From NCBI GenBank assembly GCA_905236495.1, contig CAJOPV010000157.1, positions 1-16,012 of the forward strand: DNA of 16,012 nt, read 5' to 3'. Below are positions 1 to 6,838 of this stretch, piece after piece. The DNA comes from an uncultured Christensenellaceae bacterium. Lineage in GTDB: Bacteria > Bacillota > Clostridia > Christensenellales > Aristaeellaceae. Made by a program: the position numbers and the translations under genes. Numbering within the stretch: position 1 is the stretch's first letter; every line of letters starts with the position of its first letter. A model generated the notes under the pieces. It was given only the letters and a program-made list of their open reading frames with translations. It ran no database searches and was not told the origin of the DNA.

Positions 1-23
1 AACGTTGCCATGGTCAGTAATCC

Positions 24-566
24 TCATTTCCCAAAGTACCGCTTGAGCAGTCCAGCAAAGGCTTTGCCATGCCGGGCTTCGTCGCGGGCCATCTCATGCA
101 CGGTGTCGTGGATGGCGTCCAGGTTCAGGGCCTTGGCGCGCTTAGCCAGGTCGGTCTTGCCGGCGGTGGCGCCGTTTTCGGCTTCCACGCGCATTTTCAG
201 GTTCTTTTCCGTGGAGTCGGTGAGCACTTCGCCCAGGAGCTCGGCAAACTTGGCAGCGTGCTCGGCCTCTTCAAAGGCGGCGGTTTTCCAATATTCGGCG
301 ATTTCGGGATAGCCTTCCCGAGCAGCCACCCGGCCCATAGCCAGATACATGCCCACTTCGCTGCATTCGCCCTGGAAATTGGCGCGCAGATCGTCGATGA
401 TATCCTGCGGCACGCCCTGGGCCACGCCCACCACATGCTCCGCCGCCCAGGTCATTTCAGCGTCCTGCTTGGTGAACTTGCTGGCGGGCGCTTTGCACAC
501 CGGGCACTTTTCCGGGGGCTGTTCCCCTTCATAGACGTAACCGCAAACACTGCATACCCATTTCAT
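24..566 (-). CDS. Reverse rubrerythrin (rubredoxin-ferritin-like NADH peroxidase), 180 aa
   Basis: This is a cytoplasmic non-haem iron protein that in anaerobes reduces hydrogen peroxide (and oxygen) with electrons from NADH via a reductase. Residues 1-35 form a rubredoxin domain with C5, C8, C21 and C24 in two CxxC knuckles. Residues about 45-180 form a ferritin-like di-iron four-helix bundle, with E67/E70, an ExxH at E100/H103, glutamates near 128-130 and a second ExxH at E158, E163/H166. The rubredoxin domain comes first, the reverse of classic rubrerythrin, as in the clostridial oxygen-stress proteins. The ATG at 566 is chosen because GGAGG lies 9 bases upstream and the rubredoxin fold begins at once; the reading frame stays open 17 codons further, but those encode no domain. 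It is the last gene of the thrC-side run and is separated from its neighbour by two stem-loops. The family call is sure; the peroxidase activity is known for the family, not shown here. Confidence 0.93.
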   Translation of the reverse strand: MKWVCSVCGYVYEGEQPPEKCPVCKAPASKFTKQDAEMTWAAEHVVGVAQGVPQDIIDDLRANFQGECSEVGMYLAMGRVAAREGYPEIAEYWKTAAFEEAEHAAKFAELLGEVLTDSTEKNLKMRVEAENGATAGKTDLAKRAKALNLDAIHDTVHEMARDEARHGKAFAGLLKRYFGK

Positions 567-605
567 CGTTTGTTTCCTCCAATTCTTCATTTTTTTCTTA
601 TCGAA

Positions 606-655
606 ACGCCGTGGCATACGGCGTCTGATCCGGGAGAAGGTCAGCGGGGGATCAG
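606..655 (-). other. Two abutting stem-loops between methyltransferase and rubrerythrin genes
   Basis: Two perfect 7-bp inverted repeats sit next to each other. The first pairs 606-612 (ACGCCGT) with 618-624 (ACGGCGT) around a 5-base loop. The second pairs 625-631 (CTGATCC) with 649-655 (GGATCAG) around a 17-base loop that contains the stop codon of the methyltransferase gene (641-643). Read on the minus strand, the GC-rich hairpin at 606-624 is followed by only TTTC, so a classical terminator is doubtful. A partial terminator, an RNA-processing site or an mRNA stabiliser for the downstream rubrerythrin gene are all possible. I see no sigma-A promoter between these hairpins and the rubrerythrin start. 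The pairing is visible; the role is inferred. Confidence 0.45.
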
Positions 656-1477
656 GCCCTTTGCCATCCGCTGACGGCAGATCTCATAAAAGCACACCGT
701 GGCGGCGCTGCCCGCGTTCAGGGAGGACGCGGCCCCGAAAATGGGGATGCGGGCCAGCACATCGCACTTATCCTTCCAGGCCTGGGAGAGGCCGAAGGTC
801 TCGTTGCCCACAGCCAGGGCTACCGGCCCGGTCAAATCAACGTCGCTCAGGTTCACCGTGCCGTGGGCGCTGGTGCCCACGATCAGGGGGCGGCAGGGGA
901 GAGCACGGAGGCAATCAGCCGCCTCCTCCGCCCCGGAAAGGGACGCAAAGGGAATGGAAAAGAGGGTGCCCACGCTGGCGCGGATGCATTGGGGGTCGTA
1001 AAAATCCGCGGCGTGGCCCGTCACGAGGGCGCCGGAAGCGGAAAACGCATCCGCCGAGCGCAGGAACGTGCCCAGATTGCCGGGAGATGCGGGCCGATCG
1101 AATACGGCGATCAAGGGGGGATAAGCCCCCGCCAAGCGGGCGGACAAACGGGCCATCCCATCCTCCCGGGCGTACAGGAGCCCCAGTATCTCGCAGGGGT
1201 TTTCCCGGTCGGACAGTTCCCCGTGGAGGGCCGGGGCCATCTGATAGAGCACCTGGGGATCAGCCCTGCGGATCATATCCTCCGCCCAGCCGGAGAGGCG
1301 CTTCCCGTCCGCCACCGCCATGGCGTAAAACCGCCAGCCGTGGCGGATGCTCTGCTCCACCATCTGCACGCCTTCCAGAAAGAACAGGCCTTGCCTGCTC
1401 CGCTTTTCCCGGCTGCGCTTCAGCGCCTCGAACCGCTGGAAATCGGCGTTCCGGGCGTACATTTTGACTGTTTTCAT
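641..1477 (-). CDS. SpoU/TrmH-family RNA 2'-O-methyltransferase, 278 aa
   Basis: It should transfer a methyl group from S-adenosylmethionine to a ribose 2'-OH in rRNA or tRNA. About 100 N-terminal residues resemble the substrate-binding domain of the RlmB/TsnR-like group (FLEGVQMVEQS near residues 33-43). The C-terminal SPOUT knot carries the three family motifs: SPGNLGTFLRSADAF at 131-145 (N134, R140), GNETFGLS at 224-231 and IPIFG...SSLNAGSAA at about 245-260. The ATG overlaps the thrC stop as ATGA and has no good Shine-Dalgarno of its own, so translation is probably coupled to thrC. A second ATG in frame at codon 6 is a less favoured start. The family is clear, but the modified nucleotide cannot be named from the sequence. 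The length of 278 aa is normal for the family. Confidence 0.9.
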   Translation of the reverse strand: MKTVKMYARNADFQRFEALKRSREKRSRQGLFFLEGVQMVEQSIRHGWRFYAMAVADGKRLSGWAEDMIRRADPQVLYQMAPALHGELSDRENPCEILGLLYAREDGMARLSARLAGAYPPLIAVFDRPASPGNLGTFLRSADAFSASGALVTGHAADFYDPQCIRASVGTLFSIPFASLSGAEEAADCLRALPCRPLIVGTSAHGTVNLSDVDLTGPVALAVGNETFGLSQAWKDKCDVLARIPIFGAASSLNAGSAATVCFYEICRQRMAKGLIPR

Positions 1478-2961
1478 TGGGAATCGGCAAAGCCGTCCAG
1501 AACGGCCCGGCCCATGCCGTCCTTTTCGCAGACCCGGGTGTGCAGGACGGGCAGGGACTTTAATTCCTTCACTGCCTGGGGCGCGGGCACGCCGGTGGCC
1601 TGCTCCAGGGAATCGGCGGCGTCGAAGGCATCCTCCGGCACGGGCACGCCGATGGCGGCAGCCACGTCTGCGGAGAATTTGTAGGGGCTGGCGGTGGATA
1701 CGATGAGCAGCGGCGTGGCATCGCCCGTCTCCCGGCGGTAATCCTCCGATACGGAGAAGGCGACGCCGGTGTGGGGATCGGCAAGGTAACGCTCCCGCAC
1801 CCAGGCGCGGCGGATGGCGGCGGCGGTGGCCCCGTCGTCGGCAAAGCCGCCGAAGAAGGCGGACCGCATGTGCACCTTGCTCATTTCATTCAAGGTATAA
1901 GCGCCTTCGATTTTCAATTGCTCCATATAGGAGCGGACCTGAGCGCAGTCGCCCTCCGAAAGCTCCCAAAGATACCGCTCCAGATTGGAGGAGATCAGGA
2001 TATCCATGGAGGGAGAGATGGTCTTATGAAATTCCCTGCGCCGGTCATACACCCCGGTGCGGATGAAATCGGTGAGCACGTCGTTTCGGTTGCTGGCGCA
2101 GATCAGGCGGCGGATGGGCGCGCCCATGCGCTTGGCGTACCAGGCGGCTAAAATGTTGCCGAAATTGCCGGTGGGCACGCAGATATTGACGCCCTCCTCC
2201 CAGGTGATGCGGCCCTGGGCCAGCAGGTCCGCCACGGCGGAGAGATAATAGGCCACCTGGGGGGCCAGACGGCCCAGGTTGATGGAATTGGCGGAGGAAA
2301 GGGTCTTGCCCAAAGAAGCCATGTCCCTGGCAAAGGCGGGATCGGCGAACAGGGCCTTGACCCCGGTCTGGGCATCGTCAAAATTGCCCTTCACCGCTGC
2401 CACATGCACGTTCTTTCCCCGGGAGGTCACCATCTGCTTTTCCTGCACGGCGCTGACCCCGCCCAGGGGATAAAACACCGTGACGGAGGTGCCCTCCACG
2501 TCCCGGAAGCCCTCCAGCGCCGCCTTGCCGGTATCCCCGGAGGTGGCGGTCAAAATGGCGATCTCCCGGGTTTCGCCCGTTTTCCGGGCGGAGGCGGTCA
2601 TCAGATGGGGCAGCATTTGCAGCGCCATATCCTTAAAGGCCAGGGTGGGGCCGTGGAAAAGCTCCAGCACGTACCGGCGCTCCGTGAGCGCCGCGACGGG
2701 GGCAACGGCGGGGGTATCGAACCGGGCATAGGCGGCGTTTGCCATGGGCAAAAGCTCATCCTCCGAAAAGCCGTCCAGCAAAAGGGCCAGGGCCCGGGCA
2801 GCCCGGGCGGGATAGGGAAGAAGCGCCAAGGCGGCAAAATCCGCCCGGGTCAAGCGGGGCAGAGAAGTGGGCACGTACAGGCCGCCATCCGGCCCGATGC
2901 CGCGCACGATGGCCTCCGGGGCGGTGACGGGCGCCGCCCCGCGGGTGCTGATATAAGGCAA
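1474..2961 (-). CDS. thrC: Threonine synthase (TTG start), 495 aa
   Basis: Pyridoxal-phosphate enzyme that converts O-phosphohomoserine and water to threonine and phosphate, the last step of threonine synthesis in the cytoplasm. The protein opens with the family's YISTRG motif. The PLP lysine is K110 in HGPTLAFKD, a phosphate-binding TSGDTGK lies at about 140-146, and PTGNFGN at 263-269 is the usual loop. Length and the early STRG motif match the long form of the enzyme found in Clostridia, E. coli and yeast. The start is a TTG: GAGGGGG stands 7 bases upstream, and no ATG precedes the conserved N terminus. It begins 12 bases after the stop of the small P-loop gene and overlaps the following methyltransferase gene by 4 bases, so all three are probably co-transcribed from the promoter at 3418-3446. 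No homoserine kinase or dehydrogenase gene is adjacent. Confidence 0.96.
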   Translation of the reverse strand: MPYISTRGAAPVTAPEAIVRGIGPDGGLYVPTSLPRLTRADFAALALLPYPARAARALALLLDGFSEDELLPMANAAYARFDTPAVAPVAALTERRYVLELFHGPTLAFKDMALQMLPHLMTASARKTGETREIAILTATSGDTGKAALEGFRDVEGTSVTVFYPLGGVSAVQEKQMVTSRGKNVHVAAVKGNFDDAQTGVKALFADPAFARDMASLGKTLSSANSINLGRLAPQVAYYLSAVADLLAQGRITWEEGVNICVPTGNFGNILAAWYAKRMGAPIRRLICASNRNDVLTDFIRTGVYDRRREFHKTISPSMDILISSNLERYLWELSEGDCAQVRSYMEQLKIEGAYTLNEMSKVHMRSAFFGGFADDGATAAAIRRAWVRERYLADPHTGVAFSVSEDYRRETGDATPLLIVSTASPYKFSADVAAAIGVPVPEDAFDAADSLEQATGVPAPQAVKELKSLPVLHTRVCEKDGMGRAVLDGFADSQ

Positions 2962-2973
2962 GGGAAAACCCCC

Positions 2974-3384
2974 TCAGATAAAATATTTTTTGATGAATTC
3001 CGGCGCCACGGCGTCATCCACGCTGACGGAGAGGATGAACTGCACGTTGTGCTTGTCCCCCAGCTTTTCCAGGCGGGAGAAGAATTCTTCGGTGTTGGCG
3101 ACGTCCGTTTTCACCAGCTTCAAAAACGCATCGATGAACACCACGCTGATATCAAAATTCTGGGCCAGCATGCCGCACAGGAAGCCGAAGAACATTTCCG
3201 GGCTGTCGCACCCGTATTCCCCGGCGTTCACAAAGCGCACCTCGTGGCGCAGATCGAACATGTAACGGTTATCGTCGTCAATGAAGATGACGTCGCCCTT
3301 GTGGGCCTTGATGGCATCGTTTGCCTGGTCCAGAATGCGCTTGGTCTTGCCAGTGCCTTTCTTGCCGTGAATGACCTGTATCAT
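2974..3384 (-). CDS. Small P-loop NTPase of unknown function, 136 aa
   Basis: A short, single-domain nucleotide-binding protein. Residues 7-14 (GKKGTGKT) are a perfect Walker A motif. VIFIDDD at 32-38 and VVFIDAF at 81-87 are two hydrophobic strands ending in Asp; the second (D85) is the better Walker B candidate. The end (VQFILSVSVDD, about 114-124) looks like a further core strand. There is no signal peptide or membrane segment, so it should be cytoplasmic. Similar small proteins occur in Clostridia and are sometimes labelled ATP-binding or PilT-like from the P-loop alone; nothing here supports a pilus role. The ATG has AAAGGGGGG at good distance, and a strong promoter lies 34 bases upstream. 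It leads the run with thrC. The fold call is firm; the function is unknown. Confidence 0.85.
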   Translation of the reverse strand: MIQVIHGKKGTGKTKRILDQANDAIKAHKGDVIFIDDDNRYMFDLRHEVRFVNAGEYGCDSPEMFFGFLCGMLAQNFDISVVFIDAFLKLVKTDVANTEEFFSRLEKLGDKHNVQFILSVSVDDAVAPEFIKKYFI

Positions 3385-3417
3385 GGGAAAGCCCCCCTTT
3401 ACAGTATTGTTTTTCTC

Positions 3418-3446
3418 ATTATACCTGATATTGGGCGGAATTTCAA
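3418..3446 (-). promoter_or_regulatory. Sigma-A promoter for the P-loop/thrC run
   Basis: On the minus strand the -35 box TTGAAA (3441-3446) and a perfect -10 box TATAAT (3418-3423) are separated by exactly 17 bases. The start codon of the P-loop gene follows 33 bases after the -10 box, giving a short leader. The promoter sits in the 126-base gap after addB, so the genes downstream need not depend on the glycosidase-recG-addB transcript. I saw no convincing terminator for addB in the gap. Confidence 0.85.
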
Positions 3447-3510
3447 GTGCGGAAGAAGGGGATAAAAAGTGAATCGTGAACAGATGAAGGAGGCGAATAG
3501 ATCTCTCCGT

Positions 3511-6500
3511 TTACGGATCGATTTTCTCCAACAGCTCCTCAAAGCTCATGGCGGGCAGGATACGGGCGTCATGGGGGGACCGGCGGGTATCCCGGCGGCA
3601 GATGGCGGCGTAATCGCAGAAATCGCAGGGGCCCTTCAGGCTTTTATCGCAGAGCGGGGCGGCGGCGATCTCCCCGGCGTGCATACGCTCCGCAAGCTGG
3701 GAGGCCGTCTTTTCCGCGTGGCGGATCAGGCTCCCCATCTCCTGGAGGGTCGCCAGCATGGCCCGGTTATCAAAGCCGCCGTCCTTGGTGAGCACCTTGG
3801 GCAGCGTCAGGGGCGGGCTGCCGGCATCCATGCGCCGGAGGATGGAAACGTCCTTGAGGGCCACGCCCCGCAGGGCCAGGGCCTTTGCCAGGGCGTCCTC
3901 GATATCGGCGGCGGTATCCGGGTCCGGGAGCAGGGGATCGAACACATGCATGTAGAAGGCCCCGGCGGGCTGGGCATCCTCCTCCATGGAGAGGGCGGCC
4001 CGCAGGTACAAAAGCAGCTGCAGCTGCGCGCCCCAGAACAGCCTTGCCGGGTCCAGCTTTTCTGCGCCGGATTTGTAATCCACCACCCGCAGGAACACGC
4101 CCTCATCCCCAGCGTAGCGGTCGATGCGGTCAATGATGCCCCGGATATACACCCGGGAGCCGTCTTTTAAGGTCAGGGGGATGGGGGGGATGCCCCCGGG
4201 GTAGCCGAAGCGCACCTCCGCGTCCCGGGGGGTGAAGGCGCATTGCCGGGCCCCTCGGGTGAAGGTCCAGGCCACCCGCTTGAGCACCCGGAGGTACTTA
4301 TCCCCCGCGGCCCGCATCCGGGCGCTGTCGCCCATGACGCCGGACAGCATCTGCTGAAGCACAGGCGCCGCGGCCTGATCCATCAGGGCGTCGCAGTCCC
4401 TGCGCGGAATTTGAGGCCAGCCGGGCACGGAGGGCAGCAGCCGGGTGAATCCCTCCAGGGCGCTGTGGTAAAAATTCCCCGCGTCGATGGGGGTCAGCGT
4501 CCATTCCTTTCGGGGCTTGGGGGACAGGCCCTGCTCTACGAAATGCTTGTAGGGGCATACGGCGAAGTTTTCCAGCCGGCTGACGGACATGACCCGCTCC
4601 ATGAACAGCTCTCTTGTGATCTCCCGAGGCAGGGGCGCGGCGGGAGTATCCGGCAGGAAGGCGGCGCGCAGGGCGGCGGCACGGGAGGCCGTCTCGGGGG
4701 CCTTGCACAGGTATTTCCAGGCCTCCAGCCATTCCGGGGTCATTTCTCCCTCTCTGGCCCGGGCCCCCAGAGAATCCAGGGCGGGCAGGGGAGCGAAGGG
4801 CCTTCGGGCGGCGATCTTCTGACTGACGCCCCCTTCCTCCACCAGGGCGGGGAACAGGCGGCGGATGTGCTTGAGCTGGGCGAAGGGCCGCAGGGCCGCC
4901 CCCTCCTGGGTGGCCTGAGAGCGGGTGAGATACAGCTTTTCCGCAGGGGCGGACAGGGCCTTCCAAACGTCCAGAAAGCGCAGCGCATCCTGCCCGTCGT
5001 TTGTCAGCGACAGATAGGCGTGAAGGCGCTGCTGGGCGTCCTCCTGCTCCTGGGGGGTCAAAAGCCCCGGTTCGGCGGGGGATAACAGCCCGTCGGTCAT
5101 GCCGGTCAGGAACAGAACCCTTGGCTGGGACAGGGGCAGGGAGCCCACCTCCCCGCACATCACCGCGTCCGCCGTAGGGGGCAGGGAGGAAAGCTCGCAG
5201 GCGTCCAGCCCCGCCTCCAGCCAGGAGGCCAGATGCCGGGAGGTGACCGTGGATTCGCTGAGGAGCACCCAGGCCTGGGAAAGCAATTGCGTGATGGCGT
5301 CCCACACCTGCCGGGCCTGCACCGCCTGGGCTGCCATGTTTCGGGAAAGCAAGCTTTCCTGGGCCTCGGCGAGGCGGTCGGGAAGACCCGTTTCCGTCAG
5401 ATAATCGTACAGCGCCCGGAGGGCATTCCCGGCGTTTTCCGCCTCCCGGAAGCGGCTTTTCAGCGCAAGCAAAGGGGTGATGAGGGCGGATCGGGCTTCC
5501 TCCAGCCGGGCGCATTCCGAGGCGCTGCCCCGGATAAAGGGAGCGAGCCACATTTTGCCCCGGATGCCGTAGGAAAGAACGTAGTTTTCCAGCCGCCAGG
5601 AATCCTCCTCCCCGATGGGAGCATAGCCGGATTTGATGAGAGAAAGCATATCCTCCTGATCCCAGCCCCCGGATACCGCCCGGAGGGAGGCAAGCAGGAA
5701 CCGGGCCGCGCCGTGGGAGGCGGCGGGCAGCTTGCGGCTCACGTAAGCGGGGATCTGATAAGCCTGGCAGACGGTGGAAAGGGTACCGGCAAAGGAAGCG
5801 TCCCCCATCACCACCGCCATATCCCCGAAGGCCACGCCGGATTCGTTCAGCGCCCGGATCTCCTGGGCAATGAAGTGGGCCTCGAAATAGGGGCTGGGGG
5901 CGGCATAAAGGCGGATCTCCGGGGCGGGACCGGGATATGCTTTCCCGTGGGTTGCTAAAAACTGGGCGGACAGGTGAACGAGGGCAGGGGCTTTGCCCTC
6001 CCATTCCGGGGGCAGCAGGGAAAAGCGGCAGGGGACGCCCGCCTCCTCCGCGGCTTTCACCAGCCGCTGGGCGCTTTCCCGAACGGGGAAAAACATATCC
6101 TCCCTGCCCATCTGGATCAGGGCGTGCACGTCGCCGCTTTCCCGGGCCAGGGTCAAAAGCATGCGGTTCATTTGCCCCGTGAATACGTCGAAGCCATAGA
6201 CCGCCACCCGCCGGTCCCGGGCCACGCCGCTGTCCGGCAGGCGAAGGAGCATGCTTTCCACCACGTCCTCCCCATCCACGAACTGGGCGGATAATTGGGC
6301 CTGATAGGCGGCATAGAGGAGGGAAAGATCCTGCATCTTATCCCGGGCGGCCCCCTCCTCCAGGCTGTCCGCGTGGAGGGAAAGGGCTTCCGGGGTGATC
6401 CCCGCCCGTTTGAAATCGGCAATGAGGGCACCCAGGCGCTGGATGAAGCCCTGCTTCCCGGCGGCGCTTTCGTAATATTTCAGGTTTTTCTGGCTTTTTA

Positions 6501-6774
6501 ACAGCGCCTGGGCCAGGGCGAACTGCTTTCCCCGGGCGTCGATGCGCACCCGGCTGTCCGCCCCGGCGGCGGCGAATACCCGTTCGGTGAGCCGGGAGGG
6601 GGACAGGACCTCCAGATCGAAAAAGCCGGGGGCGGAAAGGCCGTCCATCAGCTCCCGTTCCGTCTGCAGCGTATATTGCTCTGGCACGATCACCAGCATG
6701 GGATCGCCCTGAGCGGCGAGGGAGATGAGCCGACGCCGAAGGGACTGCTGGCTGCCGCCGAGAATCGTCAGCAT
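3511..6774 (-). CDS. addB: AddB-type helicase-exonuclease subunit, Walker A degenerate, 1087 aa
   Basis: This is the B subunit of the AddAB nuclease, which resects double-strand breaks for RecA-dependent repair. The N terminus aligns by eye with AddB (VPEQYTLQTERELM, then LSPSRLTERVF). However, where B. subtilis AddB has GRSGSGKT, this protein reads GGSQQSLR at 6-13, so no ATP-binding P-loop is visible. The C-terminal PD-(D/E)xK nuclease is intact, with D882 in GIIDRID and D899-Y-K901 in VVDYKSG. The four iron-sulfur cysteines are C740 and the CxxCx5C group C1050, C1053, C1059. Length fits AddB/RexB (about 1100-1170). The ATG has AAAGGAG 5 bases upstream. It follows recG by 64 bases; no addA gene is next to it, which is unusual. 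The name AddB is well supported; RexB-like is the alternative label. Confidence 0.9.
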   Translation of the reverse strand: MLTILGGSQQSLRRRLISLAAQGDPMLVIVPEQYTLQTERELMDGLSAPGFFDLEVLSPSRLTERVFAAAGADSRVRIDARGKQFALAQALLKSQKNLKYYESAAGKQGFIQRLGALIADFKRAGITPEALSLHADSLEEGAARDKMQDLSLLYAAYQAQLSAQFVDGEDVVESMLLRLPDSGVARDRRVAVYGFDVFTGQMNRMLLTLARESGDVHALIQMGREDMFFPVRESAQRLVKAAEEAGVPCRFSLLPPEWEGKAPALVHLSAQFLATHGKAYPGPAPEIRLYAAPSPYFEAHFIAQEIRALNESGVAFGDMAVVMGDASFAGTLSTVCQAYQIPAYVSRKLPAASHGAARFLLASLRAVSGGWDQEDMLSLIKSGYAPIGEEDSWRLENYVLSYGIRGKMWLAPFIRGSASECARLEEARSALITPLLALKSRFREAENAGNALRALYDYLTETGLPDRLAEAQESLLSRNMAAQAVQARQVWDAITQLLSQAWVLLSESTVTSRHLASWLEAGLDACELSSLPPTADAVMCGEVGSLPLSQPRVLFLTGMTDGLLSPAEPGLLTPQEQEDAQQRLHAYLSLTNDGQDALRFLDVWKALSAPAEKLYLTRSQATQEGAALRPFAQLKHIRRLFPALVEEGGVSQKIAARRPFAPLPALDSLGARAREGEMTPEWLEAWKYLCKAPETASRAAALRAAFLPDTPAAPLPREITRELFMERVMSVSRLENFAVCPYKHFVEQGLSPKPRKEWTLTPIDAGNFYHSALEGFTRLLPSVPGWPQIPRRDCDALMDQAAAPVLQQMLSGVMGDSARMRAAGDKYLRVLKRVAWTFTRGARQCAFTPRDAEVRFGYPGGIPPIPLTLKDGSRVYIRGIIDRIDRYAGDEGVFLRVVDYKSGAEKLDPARLFWGAQLQLLLYLRAALSMEEDAQPAGAFYMHVFDPLLPDPDTAADIEDALAKALALRGVALKDVSILRRMDAGSPPLTLPKVLTKDGGFDNRAMLATLQEMGSLIRHAEKTASQLAERMHAGEIAAAPLCDKSLKGPCDFCDYAAICRRDTRRSPHDARILPAMSFEELLEKIDP

Positions 6775-6838
6775 AGAAGCTCCTTTCTGCGGGAGAAGGC
6801 AAAGAGTGAATGAAATAAAATGAAATCTGTTTTTGCGC

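Noticed and set aside
69..674. Long open frame on the plus strand opposite the rubrerythrin gene
   Set aside because: It is the antisense shadow of a gene with clear domains, rich in His/Gly/Phe from GC-rich codons, with no ribosome binding site and no plausible domain.
3480..3515. TCCGT/ACGGA dyad at the end of addB
   Set aside because: Five base pairs with a two-base loop cannot form a stable hairpin, and no T run follows on the minus strand.
4298..6004. 568-codon open frame on the minus strand inside addB
   Set aside because: Other-frame shadow of addB in GC-rich DNA, very rich in Arg, Pro and Gly and without a motif; the addB frame carries all the conserved residues.
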